Below are positions 12,236 to 24,914 of a stretch of DNA of 64,000 nt, in pieces. The position numbers and the translations under genes were made by a program. The notes beneath the pieces were generated by a model. It saw only the letters and a list, made by a program, of their open reading frames with translations, did not search any database and was not told the DNA's origin. The stretch spans positions 15,328,501 to 15,392,500 of the forward strand of contig NC_092568.1 of NCBI RefSeq assembly GCF_037975245.1. The letters are read 5' to 3'. Source of the stretch: Apostichopus japonicus (taxonomy: Eukaryota > Echinodermata > Holothuroidea > Aspidochirotida > Stichopodidae). The number at the start of each line of letters is the position of its first letter. The stretch's first letter is position 1.

Positions 12236-12460
12236 CACTCTAAAAACTGTTGGGCAAAACTGGTTGAGCAAACAAAGCATTGCTCAATATGAGTAAATAT
12301 TAACCAACAACTGAGTAAAAGAAATTACACAACTGATATGGGTAAACTTTGTTGTGCAAAAATTAAGATGTAGTTTATTGTTACTTTCTGTTGGGCAAAC
12401 AAGCTTGATTTGCCCAATGTTGTGCAAAAACCAGCATTTTTGCGCCATTACTATACTGGT
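12236..12460 (+). repeat. left subterminal TTGGGCAAA motif cluster of E2
   Basis: Starting at the terminus, GTTGGGCAAA, GGTTGAGCAAAC, ACCAACAAC, TTGTTGTGCAAAA, TTGGGCAAACAAG, TTTGCCCAATGTTGTGC recur in both orientations. Variants differ mainly at the GGG positions. The motif matches the right-end cluster. Confidence 0.7.
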
Positions 12461-12524
12461 ACTCTGCGCGATGTGCATGCATCATGAGTAGATCGTATAT
12501 AGTGAACGTGTTATAACTTACACA

Positions 12525-14825
12525 ATGGCTGACGAATTTGTTAGCGCAGTACTCAAGAGGTGGGAAATGCCAGAGTTATGTGCTACATTTGAAGGTGAGC
12601 GTAAAGAAAAACAATCCTCTGCTTGGTGTGTGCATCGAACACTGCGATCTCTACATATCAGTGGTATCGAATGATCGTTCGTTTTCTCGGTGCTACATGT
12701 AGGCTATACCAGGCATACGTAAAGGCTACTAATACTAATTGTATTTCCAGCATAGTTGTATTACGTTAGGCTAGCTTGTAGCAAGTGTGTAACTAGGCCT
12801 AAGTTACTCACATTGTATTAACGTTGCGAACGCCTGTGTAATGCAGATCCTTGTCAACTTACGGTAAGCTATGCGTATGCACCAGGTCTCTCTAGCCTAT
12901 ATCTTGGCTAGACAACGTTTCATTGTAGCACATTTTCGTTGTAAATCATAAATTGTACTCCCTTTTTTTTCTTTTAAGTTTAATACGGCAAATGACCACA
13001 TGAACCCTTATTAGCTTAACGTTAGACCTAGCCGGTCATAACTTAGGCCTAATGTTAGACTTACACGTACGTTGTTAATGCTAGTAGTAGTACGTACATA
13101 CAGTAGTATCATAATGGACCCTTCGAAGTCCGAACACTTTAGCACTAAAATGATCCAGAATTGTATTTGTACACACTTCTTTTAAAATGATACTATGGAT
13201 GGCAGAAGAAACATTCTCGTTAGAAAAAAGGGCGCTTCATAGGTTTCGTCAAATTGATCCTATTGTATTTGTGCCGTGGTGAAATTATGCATTCGTTAGG
13301 GGTGTCCGAACTTCGAGGGTTTTTCGAACTTCGAAGTAGCCTAAGTTAGGCCTGGCATTTAATGAGTTCTAGGCTATAATAATATTAGTATAGCATAGAA
13401 CATCAGCGCTAGTAATGTTATAGGCCTATAATGCTGTTTGCATATTTTTCTCTTTCCTACAGGTAGAACAGGACTTCGAATTATTACAAAAACCAACTGC
13501 CAACAAATTATACAACAGAGTGGGATATTTCACAATGGACATTTTGTGCTATACAGGCGATCATCCCAAACTGGCCGAACTTTTTGCATTTAGAGAAGAC
13601 GTTGGATGCACTGACTAATGGTAAGCCAAATTTATTGTATAGTCATGGCCTGTGAATTCATAGCTAGCTTCATTCAGAGCTTATGCCATGACAATATAGT
13701 TTCTCTTTCCAGTATGTCTGTAAAGATGGGTCAATATTTGGATTAACCTTCAAAATATGTTTTTGGTGGTTTGTTACTTTTTAAAAATCTATCAAAATCA
13801 ACTGATCTGAAAGGACCAAATCAGCTGGTTAATGTCAAATGGTGGCTTCTGAACGTTTCTGCAAACTTTCTCCAAACATTGCACTCAATATGATTAATTG
13901 GCTACTATTTTATTTGTAGTCGCGTTCGGGTTTGTGTGTGGTTGAAGTGAGACCCAGCCCTGTTATAATATTAACTCAATGATAGTCACTTGGACATGTA
14001 TCAGTGTTGTTTGTAGGTTCCACATAGGGTTTGAATAATTCCTGTTGATTTCTCAACAAGTGAAATGTTTTTTTGTCAGCAGGAGTAATGACTGAAAACC
14101 TCATTATTAGCCTTGTTTACTCATTAATGCTCAATTGAATATAATATTTGGATTAATTCTACTGTCGATAAGCACAAACTTGAAAATGGCCAATGAGATG
14201 GATTCCTTATGTGTATACCTTTCCAATGCTGAGGAAAAGAAATTAGCTTGTTGTGTTGTGTACTCTTCTCAAGATGTTTTATGAGCAGGAAGATTAAACA
14301 TGTTAAAACGTCTAGAAGTTGATTTTTCCAAAAATCTTTGGACAATTGTATTCAGATTTTAGTACGACTGTGTCAATGAAAGGTTAGCACATATTATGGG
14401 CTTTTTCATTTTTTCCCTTCAAAATCTTATACAATTTGGCTTGAAATTAGTGTGTAGGGTAGGTAATTAAGTCTTCTAATACAAATGTGTAGGTCCCCTA
14501 TGAGTACACATGCCACATTAACTTTCATGTTGCTGTTATTAATGTGTATGAGCATAAAGTTGTGGAGCACATTTAGGGCGGTGTAGATCCCTTGAATTTT
14601 ATCCTCAGTCCTTGAAGTTTTATATGGTCAGACTATAGTGTGCCTTATTAATGTTTTTGTCGTTTATACCTGCAAGCATTCTCATTTCTTGCCTTAATCT
14701 CTTTTACAGATGAAAAGAAGAACTTAACTTTCTTTCTGTTGCCATTGCTTTTTCGAGGACGGGCAAAGAAAAGCGGATCTACTACGGTGACTAGTTGCCC
14801 TCAAGCATTCATAGACGATCAGCCA
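12525..14825 (+). CDS. SAM-associated multicopy gene, N-terminal exons (3 exons seen)
   Basis: Exon 1 (12525-12594) starts MADEFVSAVLKRWEMPELCA, like the first helices of a SAM domain, and ends G|GTGAGC. Exon 2 (about 13463/13467-13620, after TTCCTACAG) has an open frame with a W-I--W-F block and LHLEKTLDALTN, ending G|GTAAGC. Exon 3 (14710-14825, after TTTTACAG) joins exon 2 in phase and encodes DEKKNLTFFLLPLLFRGR and TSCPQAFIDD, ending before GTAAGC. The last two exons resemble the middle of the fish/marine-invertebrate SAM-associated family whose C-terminal exons appear at 1451-2958, and exon 3 ends in phase 0 just as the exon at 1451 begins in phase 0. The exon 1-2 junction is not cleanly in frame, so exons are missing or lost; no C-terminal exons are found before 16118. 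Probably a partly decayed, element-borne gene; function unknown. Confidence 0.5.
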
Positions 14826-15835
14826 GTAAGCAAAATCATTTTAAGGTTGCTTTAGTTTCATATATATTTACATATTAAAGGGAAATAGTAACTGTTTGCC
14901 TTGGCAAACTGTACCTACAAAAAATCTGTATTTTTGTTGGGGGGGGGGGGTGGGGGTAGATTTGTTATTGTATACAGTTGTGAAAGGTTGAGGCAGGGTT
15001 GGTATATCAAACAAACATTTAATTTTGTGTGTTTAACAGATCAGGTGCCAGCAGTGTCCCTATGATCACTTATAATTGTGATCTTGAAGCTGCTTTTATT
15101 TCTAGTATGTAGAATCAATGTGGGATGTGTAACCATTTGGCTTTTGTTTGAAAAGATGTTTAAATTTTACAGTTCATCACTCATCTAAGCACAATCAAAA
15201 TGTTAGCAAAATATGCCTTGGCTCCTTGTTATAGCAATTGCAGATACAATGGTGTATCAATATTTTTCGGTTTGTGTGTCCTTGTTTAAAACATAAAATG
15301 GTTAGCTTCAATTGACTATATGTTGGAAATTATCAGTGATATTATATTCACTTATTAAGACCAGAGTTGCTTAAAAGAGACCAACATTAAGCTGTACATG
15401 ATTGTGTGTTGCACCTGTACCTTGTGTAGTTGATGTCAACATACAGGAGGTCTTCTGTGGTCAACACATTTCAAGAACTGAATATAGTAAACAATAGCAA
15501 AATATGGATAGCTAATATTGTCAGCTTTAATATTGTTGATATGTGTTTATCCCCATTGTGAGTTTATGAAATTATTGCTTTGGATGGAAGTCAAAGATCA
15601 TTTAACTAGGTAAATAGAGGTCAAGCACTGAATGCTGTGAGAATTCATACTGGAGGAACAATCTGAAGTCGGCAAAGACCAGAAAAAAATAAAAGTATGA
15701 AAAACATGTATTACTTGTTTGTTCTTTATCATTCTCTGTTTAAGCTTTATAACCTATTAAATAAACCCAGTTGTATGAAAAATGTCACAATCTAATGTTG
15801 GTATTGTATTAGTTAACCAACCACTATTATTTTTA

Positions 15836-16118
15836 ACTAGCTGTTGGGCAAGAATCATTGGGTAAAGAAAAATCCATTGGTAAAAGGTTTTACACAACCA
15901 TTGGGCAAATCGTTGACCAACATTGTTGGGTAAAGGCGTTGGGCAAAGGTGTTGGGCAAAGGTGTTGGGTATTTATTTAACCGTTTGCTGGGCAAAATCA
16001 TTAACCAACTTAGTTGGGCACTTTTTTGCCCAATATCAACCAGGAGGCATACGGACCCAACGGTTGTGTAAATAATTGCCCAGGTTGGGCAATAATTTGC
16101 CCAACAATTTTAAGAGTG
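15836..16118 (+). repeat. right subterminal TTGGGCAAA motif cluster of E2
   Basis: At least ten copies of GTTGGGCAAA/GTTGGGTAAA or their complement TTTGCCCAA(C) occur in under 300 bp, in both orientations, reaching the CACTCTT terminus. The density is higher than at the left end. Confidence 0.8.
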
Positions 16119-16120
16119 TA

Positions 16121-17282
16121 TCATATAACGCCAGAAACATACATCAAAGACAAAAGTGTCCTATATTTTACATCATTCAGTAACAAATTATGCTGGTTGG
16201 CTAGGATATGCATATAAACGATATTATGAGGGATATAGAGACTGTTCATCGTAAGACACTGAACCCTTTTTCAAACAAAGATTTAAAACTTTAGATTGTC
16301 GTTGTTGGGTAGTATGACATCGACGTTGGCAAGATGGCATATCGAATCACTGTGTTCACATAGTCAACTTAGCTTGTTTGATCAATGTTACAAATTTATA
16401 GTATCCCCCAAGATTCATTCTAGTGAGTATCCTTCATTAGGTACTACGTTCAACATTTAAAAACAACCTTATCAACCAGGCCTACATCAAAATTACGCAT
16501 TGACATGTGAGAGAAAATCTATGAACAGAATGAAGGATACATATTAGGAAGAATTCTTGATGCAATACGTTTCTTGTTTTGTTTTTACTGTGCTCCACTT
16601 AACCGGGGGGCTGGACTTGCCAAACTATAGCTGTCAATGCCCTGCTGAAATACACCATGTCGTGTAAACCGATTGAGTGAACTCATTGCTGATACTGGTC
16701 AGCTGATTATGATGTGTTGAAAACGATAAGGGACAGTCTTTTAAGACAACCATGACACACATTAAACATGATATGTATGTGCGTGTGTTTCCTTCGTAAC
16801 AACACTATGCCTAACCGTATAGAAAAAATACACAAACAAAATATATATTTTCGAGCTTTACGTTTATGCTACAGCAAATGTCTTTTTGATTTTATGTATT
16901 TGGCCACGTTTGATTTTTTGAAATTATGTTAAATCGTTTCAATTTATATCTGAATATATTAATCATAAATTAATTTTCTTACGTATTGCTGTGTTCTCCA
17001 TTTTGCCCTTCAAATTTTTCATTTGTTTGGCAACGCTCTAGCCGAAAATTCCTTATGTTTTTCCCTTATTTACTGCAAATTGCATGATTTCTTTTCGCCT
17101 TGGTTTGTCCCGAGTCGCTACCTATTTCTTTTTCTAGTTACAACTAGTTTTGATTGACGAGATATCTACGCCATGATAAATGTAAAGAGTTACCTGTACC
17201 CTGTTGTAACACATGTGTATAACGCTTGTGTAGAGATCAAAGCGCAGGCCGTTATATTTGTTGAATATGACGTAATCAATCG
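16121..17282. other. non-coding stretch
   Basis: No exon is supported. A segment around 16760-16880 (GTGCGTGTG, CCTTCGTA, TATGCC, CCGTATAGAA, CGAGCTTTACG) is a diverged match to 36290-36370, so it belongs to a dispersed repeat. Confidence 0.4.
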
Positions 17283-17620
17283 ATTCCCAAATTTGTTCGG
17301 ACCCAAATTTTGCTGGGGGCCTCAAATTTGTTTGACCCACATTATTTCGGACCAAATTATTTTTGGGGGACTATTTCATGAAAAAAAAGGACCAAAGTTT
17401 GTTATGACCCAAATAGTGCTTGTTACCGAAAAATTCCTGTGACCCGAATTTTAATTGTTTGTACTCAAATTTGTTTGGACCTAAATCGTTTTTCTTTTTT
17501 TTCAGAAATCAAAAGTCCGAACAATTTGTGTCCGAAAACCTGTTGGTACAAAAAATGTAGGGGAAAAAAAGTTGGGTCCGAAAAATTGGGTCCAAAAACA
17601 TGTTGGTCAAAAAAAATTAG
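17283..17620. repeat. GGACCAAATTTG motif cluster with inverted arrangement
   Basis: The left half repeats (T)GGACC(C)AAATTT and TTTGTTTG(G)ACC; the right half carries the opposite orientation (AAAAATTGGGTCC, AAAAAGTTGGGTCCG) plus TGTTGGT(A/C)AAAAA. It looks like two arms of degenerate motifs pointing at each other across about 17450-17520. Several open frames through it are by-products of the repeat. No terminal repeats were found. Confidence 0.55.
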
Positions 17621-17699
17621 GAGTCCAAAAATAATTTCGTATTGTCGGAACATAGAGACGTCGGAACATAGAGAGGTAACCGTCTTTTGGATCATACCA

Positions 17700-19287
17700 T
17701 TGTAAAGGTTGGTGTCGAGTTAACAACGGTGAAAGGTCGAATAGGTTAAATTCAATAATCTCGTAGATAATATTAGTTTACTAACTTAAAATTGTTTAGC
17801 AATGTGACAAAACAAAGACTTTTATAGATAATACACAATTAAAAAAAATACCTCTCTCAATAGTGGAACATATCGACCGGCGACGAGCGGGACATGATCC
17901 GGTTACAAATATAAGAAAGCGATTTCTCCCGAGACCGTTTACAAACCGTTTACATCTAAAACTTTGCATAACGTATATTACAAGCTTTATTTTGACCTTG
18001 GGTGTTCAAGTTAACCATACATTTTAAGTTTCGACATCATCTGCAACGTCATATGGCGTGTGTACACGCGTGTGTGGGGGGTGTGTACTCGCACACACGC
18101 ACATCTTGTAAACAGTGTTGAAGCAAGGGTTGGAAAAACTTGCCTAGCAATTAATAATTGGATTGGGTTCATTCAAGAATTCGAAGGAAATAGTACCTTG
18201 ACATAAGTTGGCTTATCAATTTGATCAAGGAAGTCAATGAAAAGTTCCCAGTCATTTTGTTGGTCTGTGATATTAGATGTAACATTAAATGCTATAGATT
18301 TTATTTGACATGAACAAAGCCCTTTGTACATTGCACCGCACGATATCTTAGATTGAAGTGTGATTTTAAGCAAATAATAAACTGGCAAAATTCAAATTTT
18401 ATGGTGCAGGTTTTTTACATTAATTATTAATTTTCAAACCACTCGCAACATTATTTGCTTTCAGTAATTGTTACTGAAGGAAGTGAACAATAGGAGGGAG
18501 CAGGGCTGATTTTTTCTTTTTTATAATAGTTGCTATGGGGTAATGGTATACTCCAGTGAGAGATTTGACTGGTTGATTGTATTACTATAGGTTTTTTTTT
18601 TAAATACATCATACAATATGTTATAAAGAAAAATATGCGATATGGAATTATGTATTGTCAGTTTCATTATACTCTTAAGAAAAAATATTGAAAGCTTCAA
18701 AGAGTGTGGTATGTGGGTGGGGGTGGGGCAATGAAATAATTGTACCCTCGTCCTGGCCTGGCTCATATGCCACTGTTCGTTTTGGTCGTCATGATATGTA
18801 TTCAGGACTATTTTCATAAATTAATTGGTCATAAGTAAGAAGTTTGATCGCACTCTCAATGAACACATTTATATTAAAGCCAACTAATCTGTCCAGAAAG
18901 TATGATCATTAACATCGTAAAATAAAAATTAATATTGAGCATATTAATGTTTTGTATCACTAATAGGGTAAAGACAAAATGAAAAAAAAGTGTTGTCATA
19001 TTCGGCACTGATATGTACGATAACCTTCAGTCACACTAGAACTATGACCATCCAACAATGTGATAGTAAAGTAGTGCTTACTTTCTAAAGGCATTTTGTG
19101 TTTGACTGGTTCAGCCCTAAAAGTCAAATGTTAAAGTGGCAGGTTAATAGTCTTATATCAAGGTCAGGGCCTTCTCAGACAACTTACAACAGTTAACTGG
19201 TAGTCACTGTAGTAACCTGTAATGCGTAACAAATAATTATAATAGTATAATTCATAATACGCCTTCCTTATATAGCACAACGCAGAC
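17700..19287. other. non-coding stretch with small TG/CA tract
   Basis: Contains an alternating GTGTGT/ACACAC region with a short inverted core at 18057-18106. No supported exon or RNA gene. Confidence 0.4.
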
Positions 19288-19552
19288 TTAAAGGTCAAGT
19301 GACACGTAACAGATTTCCTTCAAACTTACACAAATTGAAAAGCTACATATCAAAACCATATATTCCAAATTTGGAGTTCCACAATTGTTTCTTTGCTGTT
19401 TTAATTAAGTTAATAACCAAGCTAATTCCGTAAGATAATGACGTCATGGGGGGAACCGCCAGTGTTACCAAAACTAAGTATGCCTAATATGCTAACCGAG
19501 ATCAAAGCCGTAAACAATACGTCACGAACAGTAAACAAAGTATCAGATGAGA

Positions 19553-22279
19553 ATGGGTGCACAACAGTACAAGAAAGTTTCGTGTTCGTCAAACACTGTA
19601 TACAGCGATAGCTTAGTACCAGTGCACTCAGCCAGCCTAGTTGTCTATAAGTAAAGATTGGCTTGGACCTTCGAGCGAATCTTATGTGTGCATTGCGCCC
19701 TTCACCAGTTAAAGTTTCGATTCCTATCGCCTATCCGCGCAACTTGGACTTGGAACACCAACAGCTCGCCGTCTACAAGACAATGCCGTTCCTTCTCTAT
19801 TTGGAGAAAGTATCTTCAAATCTCGAGGAGATATAGAAACAAGTAGACCGGTAGTTGCGAAGCTGGATCGGAAAAGAGTAAGTGTATTTTCTGGCCTAGG
19901 CCTACTACAACAAGGACTAACTTGGTATTATTACTAACTTACAGTAGGCTGATTAATTTCGTTCAGTTAGTTAGGCCCTAAATTAGGTACGGCGACGATA
20001 AAGTTAGGCTTAGACTAGGGCTATAGTAACTTTTATCTGTGGTACATCATGAAAAATCCAGAATAACAAGCATCAGATGTTTACATGTCATTTTGCCCAA
20101 TATTATAACGTGCTCCCACCTATCTATATACTCAGAGTCATAGCTCATATGTTTCACAGTAGATGACATCCTTATATTTTGCCATTTTTGTTGGTAGGGC
20201 TGCAATTTTTGTTACAAGAGAAAACGCTTGTGACAGGTACTGTCAATTATATCAAACTGCTTTCTTATCTGAACTTTCATAACTTCCTTGTTATTTTCTT
20301 CCCCAATTTTCAATACTTAGATTAATCTAGAAGCTGTTCCCCAACCAACTGCAGTGAAAATAAAGGCAGGATTCTGCAGAATGTACATCTCCATCTAAAG
20401 GTAGCATGATCTTATAGACATGTGCTTGATATTACCGAAAAACAGTTGGGAAATGGGGGAGGGGAGGGTGGTGACAGGCATTAAAGATTTAAGTGTCAGT
20501 TTTGAATGGGATACAAGGAATCTCCACCAGTAAAACATCGAGGCATGTATATGGGGGGCAAGCTACCAGACAAAAGGGAGGCAGCAGTATTACGGCCGAA
20601 AGGTCCCCATAAATAGGCTTTAATAGAATGATGGATGGGGAGGGGGGGTGGGGGAGAAAATGTGGTAGAGAAGTGTAAGCTAGGGTAATACAAGGAAGAA
20701 TGGAAAACTTTCATACATCTATAGAGTATTCTATAGCAGAAGTGAGTACAGGGGCAAAAATTTTAGAAACAGTACTCGTTGAAAGCAAAATAGCAATTAA
20801 AACTGCACATCGGGCAGGCAGACTAGGGGATAATATACATTGTATTTTATCCATCATATCCGCCTGCCTGACGAGAGTGGTTGAGGAGGCTATATCTGAT
20901 GGCTTCACAGGAAAATATAAAGGCTACATCTATAGTTACTGAGAGAAGGGAGATTACATTGTAGTTATACTATATGAAACCAAGCTGAAGTCATTTGCAA
21001 TGCTCATGGTGTGAGTGGCCCATATTTTTGCAGCCACATAAAGTAGGAGGATATGCTCTCCTTCAGAAAAGATAAGTGAAACATCTAGGCAGCTGACCCC
21101 TGTCCAAGAGCAGCCTACTGTATGTGTGTGGTATAATAAGCGTTTATTCTAATTTTCAGTGAATGTAACACATGTAGAAGTCCAGTGTTCACTGGTCCCC
21201 CTACCACCATTGAAGTTGCTGACTGGACCAACAGAGACAAGAACACCATCAAAGCAACCAGGGCCATCTCACAGTGGCGATGATGGTCCGTCTGCTGCTG
21301 TGGAATCCACATCGGGATACACCGAAAAACCGCCAGGTAGTCCGGATTACACTCCATCAGTTAACTCATCTGAACATGACAAAGATGACGCTTCAACGTA
21401 ATTTTCAAGATTGATAGTAGATTAGTCTGGAAAATCAATTGGTGCCAAAACTTTCTGGAAAGAGGATCATTATTCATTTTGACACCAACACTGTGGGGCA
21501 GTCTGGAATGTGTGGTGGAGGCCATCAGTCTTTACTTCAATTAGCATATACATACTGTATCTGGTAGAGTTGTCACAGCTGTATGTGAACAAGAAATAAA
21601 GGCACAAACAAGTAGTTGGATTTAACAGAGTATATTATATCTTCACTTGGCTGGATATCTGCTACTGAATACAAATGGTTAAAGTTGCATCTTATACACT
21701 CTTTTACCATGGATTACAAGGGGATGGGACAGGATGTTACTCTGTCCACATGTTTACTTTACTACATAAACAGTGGTTAAGCTACTGAGACATGACCACA
21801 CATCCTGCTGAAGATTACATAATCCATAATATTAGGTGCACAAACAGGTGTAGGGTTTTTGTTGTAATCAGTAAAAAAAATATTGAAATTGTTCAGGCAC
21901 AAGTTGTCAGGTAAAACCTGACCCATGTATCCACACCAATTGAGGTGTACTCAGCTGTCGCCTTAGTTGGGCATCCAAAGACTTGACTGACAACTGTGCC
22001 ATGCCTATTGACCGAAATGGAGTGATTGGAATGCCTCTATCTAAATGGTATGTTTTTATGAACTATTATTATATTATTCTTCATATCTTTACTATTCTAC
22101 AGATTATGTATGGGAACTTCTTGACTGCTTGCAACAACTTCTGTAGAAGTGGAAGTCTGGGAGAGGAGTGTCCTGTTCCTGTCAGAAAAGAGCCCCCACC
22201 ACTTGCAAGCTCCTATGTTCATCCGAACAATGAGGATGCCATAAAACAACACCGAAGCAGATTTCAAAAGCTTTGCTGA
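19553..22279 (+). pseudogene. decayed THAP-domain transposase (Kolobok-like)
   Basis: The segment near 19690-19878 ends ARRLQDNAVPSLFGESIFKS, the AVPxLF box that closes THAP zinc-binding domains, and runs to the donor GTAAGT. The preceding YVC-HFTS-like part is in another frame, so the THAP domain is frameshifted. A later exon (about 21157-21402, after TTTTCAG) is Ser/Pro/acidic-rich, with SPDYTPSVNSSEHDKDD before its stop. The exon at about 22104-22279 encodes PPPLASSYVHPNNEDAIKQH and RSRFQKLC-stop, resembling the C-terminus of Kolobok transposases as I recall them. The DDE core between 21403 and 22100 is not recognisable. The position next to the left TTAA end fits a transposase. Confidence 0.55.
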
Positions 22280-23159
22280 AGTACTGTAGTTGATGGCCTC
22301 CCAATTTCTAATTTTGTATCATTGTAGTGGGGAGCAATCGACTCTGTGAATCGTCTGTTCACATGATGTTTCGGCACAGCTGCAGAGCAGTGTTAATTAA
22401 CTGGTCGCTACCAGCCTTTAGGGAAGTTGCTTAAGTTTTACATTAAAGTTTTACTTACATCTGGTTTCCATTGTAACTAACTAAATGATAACATTATATT
22501 TAAAAAAAAGTTCCAATGACAAGTATTCCTCTCTAGAGAGCTTAGACTTCATAAATATAAATTTCATGCTGACTTACTATTTGTATGCAACTTTGGTGTT
22601 TCAAACATGTTGCCAATTTTTTGTTTTTCTCAAAAAGAATTGACAGAAATTTGCTGTTTGTTCCCCGCATGGGATAAAATGTGATTTTTTTTTATCCCAT
22701 TTATGATCAAGTATCCTTGATATTCCATGGATTAATGAACAATTTCAGATTGATTCTCATTACACTTTTATTAAAATGAAAGCCTAAGCTCTCCAGATCC
22801 CATTGACATAGTGGTTTAGGGTACTTTATTCAAACTATTCTTCTATTTTAACCTAGTATATTTGAGATTTCAATCATCCAGATTTTGTTGGCAGGCTACT
22901 AGAAGTGACAGCTTTGCTTACAAGAGAGAATACATACAAAAAATTAACTTGAGTTTTTATTATTTATTACTGTTATGTACTTCCCAAACTTGAAAATGTA
23001 AAATTTCATCCAAGATTGTTGTTAATACCATGAACCAGAAAAATGTAAGCTGGAATTCCAAATGTTCACCATTCAGCCACAAAACAGACAGGACTGAACC
23101 CTGTTTCTATAAAACTTTGCAGAAATGATACTATGACTTGGCATAAACAGTCCACATTC

Positions 23160-24914
23160 TCACAGTCTTGATAATTTAAATCCTTCATACTGTTCAGATG
23201 GTAAAGCTTCTCTAATCCTCCTTACTGCATAGGATGGGAGAACAACACAAATCTCCTTCCCTAAAAACTAATAGCTCATCCGTGCAAGTTGTCTGTATGC
23301 TGTGTGTCTGTATTTCCTGTAAAATAATCATATGAAAACCAGCTATAAAAGATGAAGACACACAAAAGTTTGGTAGCCATCTGGGGACGTCAATTTTAAA
23401 ATAAATATCTATATGATTTCCAGAATTTGCTTGGCCCCTAAATCTGCCTCCCCTAAAGTAAGCCTAGCTATGCCATTTATACAAACTGATCATTGTATCT
23501 CGGGGACTAAAATTTGTAAATGGATCGTGCACAAGCATGGTGGACATTTTTTGTGTGGCATTTGGTTCCATGGCTCAGTGTTAATGACTACTATGTCAGT
23601 CAGCATGATAAGGGTTAACCTCAAGGGCATTACACCAGTTTTTGGACAAAATGACCTAATCAGAAGCAGGTTTTGAATATGGGGCACAAATGTTCTTGAT
23701 CAAACCTATATCTTAATGTTATTCTTTTCACAACGAAACAAAACTTAACTAAGAATACACCCTCTGTATTGTTACATCTTTCAACAGCAGGTCAGAGCAA
23801 TGAATAAAGGTATACAACAAAAATAATGTATTCTATACTTACTCTTGGATCCTGTTTTCCTGTGCACGTCCACCATACTGTTGACGGTACATGTAGTAGG
23901 CTGTCTGAAGAAACAATGGGTTCAGGCACATAGCTTCAAAACCTGGGTGTAAGGTGATGCATGCAGCACCTTCTTCATCCATCACAGTCCAAACTTATCT
24001 ATTTCGCTGCAGCATCTACACTCCCTTGCTGTAGGCATCACAGCACATTGGCCACAATGACACCTGTAAACAATACAAAAGAGTTCAAATAATAAAGAGC
24101 CAATTCAATGACTTCATACCGACCTCAATTATTGGGGCATACTGTACTAACATGTCAAAATAGAAAAGGGGCACCTCTGAAGGGCAATCTACCGTTGAAG
24201 CTCCTTACAAGTACCATCACTAGTAAGGAGGGGGTAGCCTCTTCTTAGAAGTCTTGCCTCTGTTGGGACAATGCTGCAAAGGAAAATAAAACAGGCCGAT
24301 GTTGCCTCGTTTCCAACTCTTTCCCACTCCTGAATCCATTCCCTAGATTGAGAAAATCTGGTTATGAAATTAGCTCAAGCGGAAATGACAAAAAGCTGGT
24401 GTGTGGTGCCACCTCCTCCCTCCCCCCACCCTTTCCCTGATTTGTGGTAACTTCACTAATTTGCCACTACAACTGCTAGGAAATTAATAATAGGCCACCT
24501 CTGAATTTGTTGTGCACTCTTCCAATTGCCTCCTTCAATCTGCTAACCAAATGAAATATGTCTATGTGACATGTTCCTGGGGCATGTGCTGTCACAACTT
24601 TTAAGGAAAATAATAACTTCCTTAACTTAACTCGACCGCACTTTCATGTTAATTTTGCTACCCCATCAACAAATTGGCTAGCTAAGAGTATGAGCAAAGT
24701 TAGGAAACATTTATCGGTTCTAGGCCTACCTAGTGACACAACTATCCTATATACAGTATATTACGCTAGGCGTAACGTTACCGTTGTATTCCGTCAAGAC
24801 GATCAATTTCGACATCGCTGTCCGGTCCCGCTTCCTCTTCGCTGGTCTCCGGTTCGAACATGTAGGGAAAAACTTCCTATCTAAATACTGTGTGTCAATG
24901 CCACCGGCAGCCAT
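23160..24914 (-). pseudogene. P2X7-type C-terminal cysteine-rich (ballast) domain gene
   Basis: Three exons. The first (24914 to about 24783) has an ATG frame MAAGGIDTQYLDRK and, in a second frame, PYMFEPETSEEEAGPDSDVE, so it is frameshifted. Exon 2 (24063-23843, acceptor TTTACAG, donor GTAAGT) starts CHCGQCAVMPTARECRCCSE and, after a frame change, encodes CITLHPGFEAMCLNPLFLQT then AYYMYRQQYG. Exon 3 (23316-23160) encodes KYRHTAYRQLARMSY, an in-frame TAG, then ICVVLPSYAVRRIRE and a stop. The spaced Cys pairs, HPGF-C-NP, YRQQYG and AYRQ--R...VVLPS-AVRRIR match the zinc-binding cytosolic domain of vertebrate P2X7 receptors, which also occurs alone in many invertebrate proteins. No channel part is present. 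It lies inside E3, opposite the transposase. Confidence 0.7.

Larger units (their letters stand above)
12236..16118 (+). mobile_element. 3.9-kb TA-flanked DNA element with SAM-like gene (E2)
   Basis: The ends are CACTCTAAAAACTGTTGGGC at 12236 and, read inward from 16118, CACTCTTAAAATTGTTGGGC; 21 of the first 23 positions match. Both ends are flanked by TA (12234-12235, 16119-16120). Next to each end are clusters of TTGGGCAAA/TTTGCCCAA motifs (12236-12460 and 15836-16118). Inside are spliced exons of a SAM-like gene on the + strand. No DDE transposase, RT or tyrosine recombinase motif is seen. TA duplication is known for Tc1/mariner and ISL2EU-type elements, but I cannot assign a superfamily. 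Confidence 0.75.
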
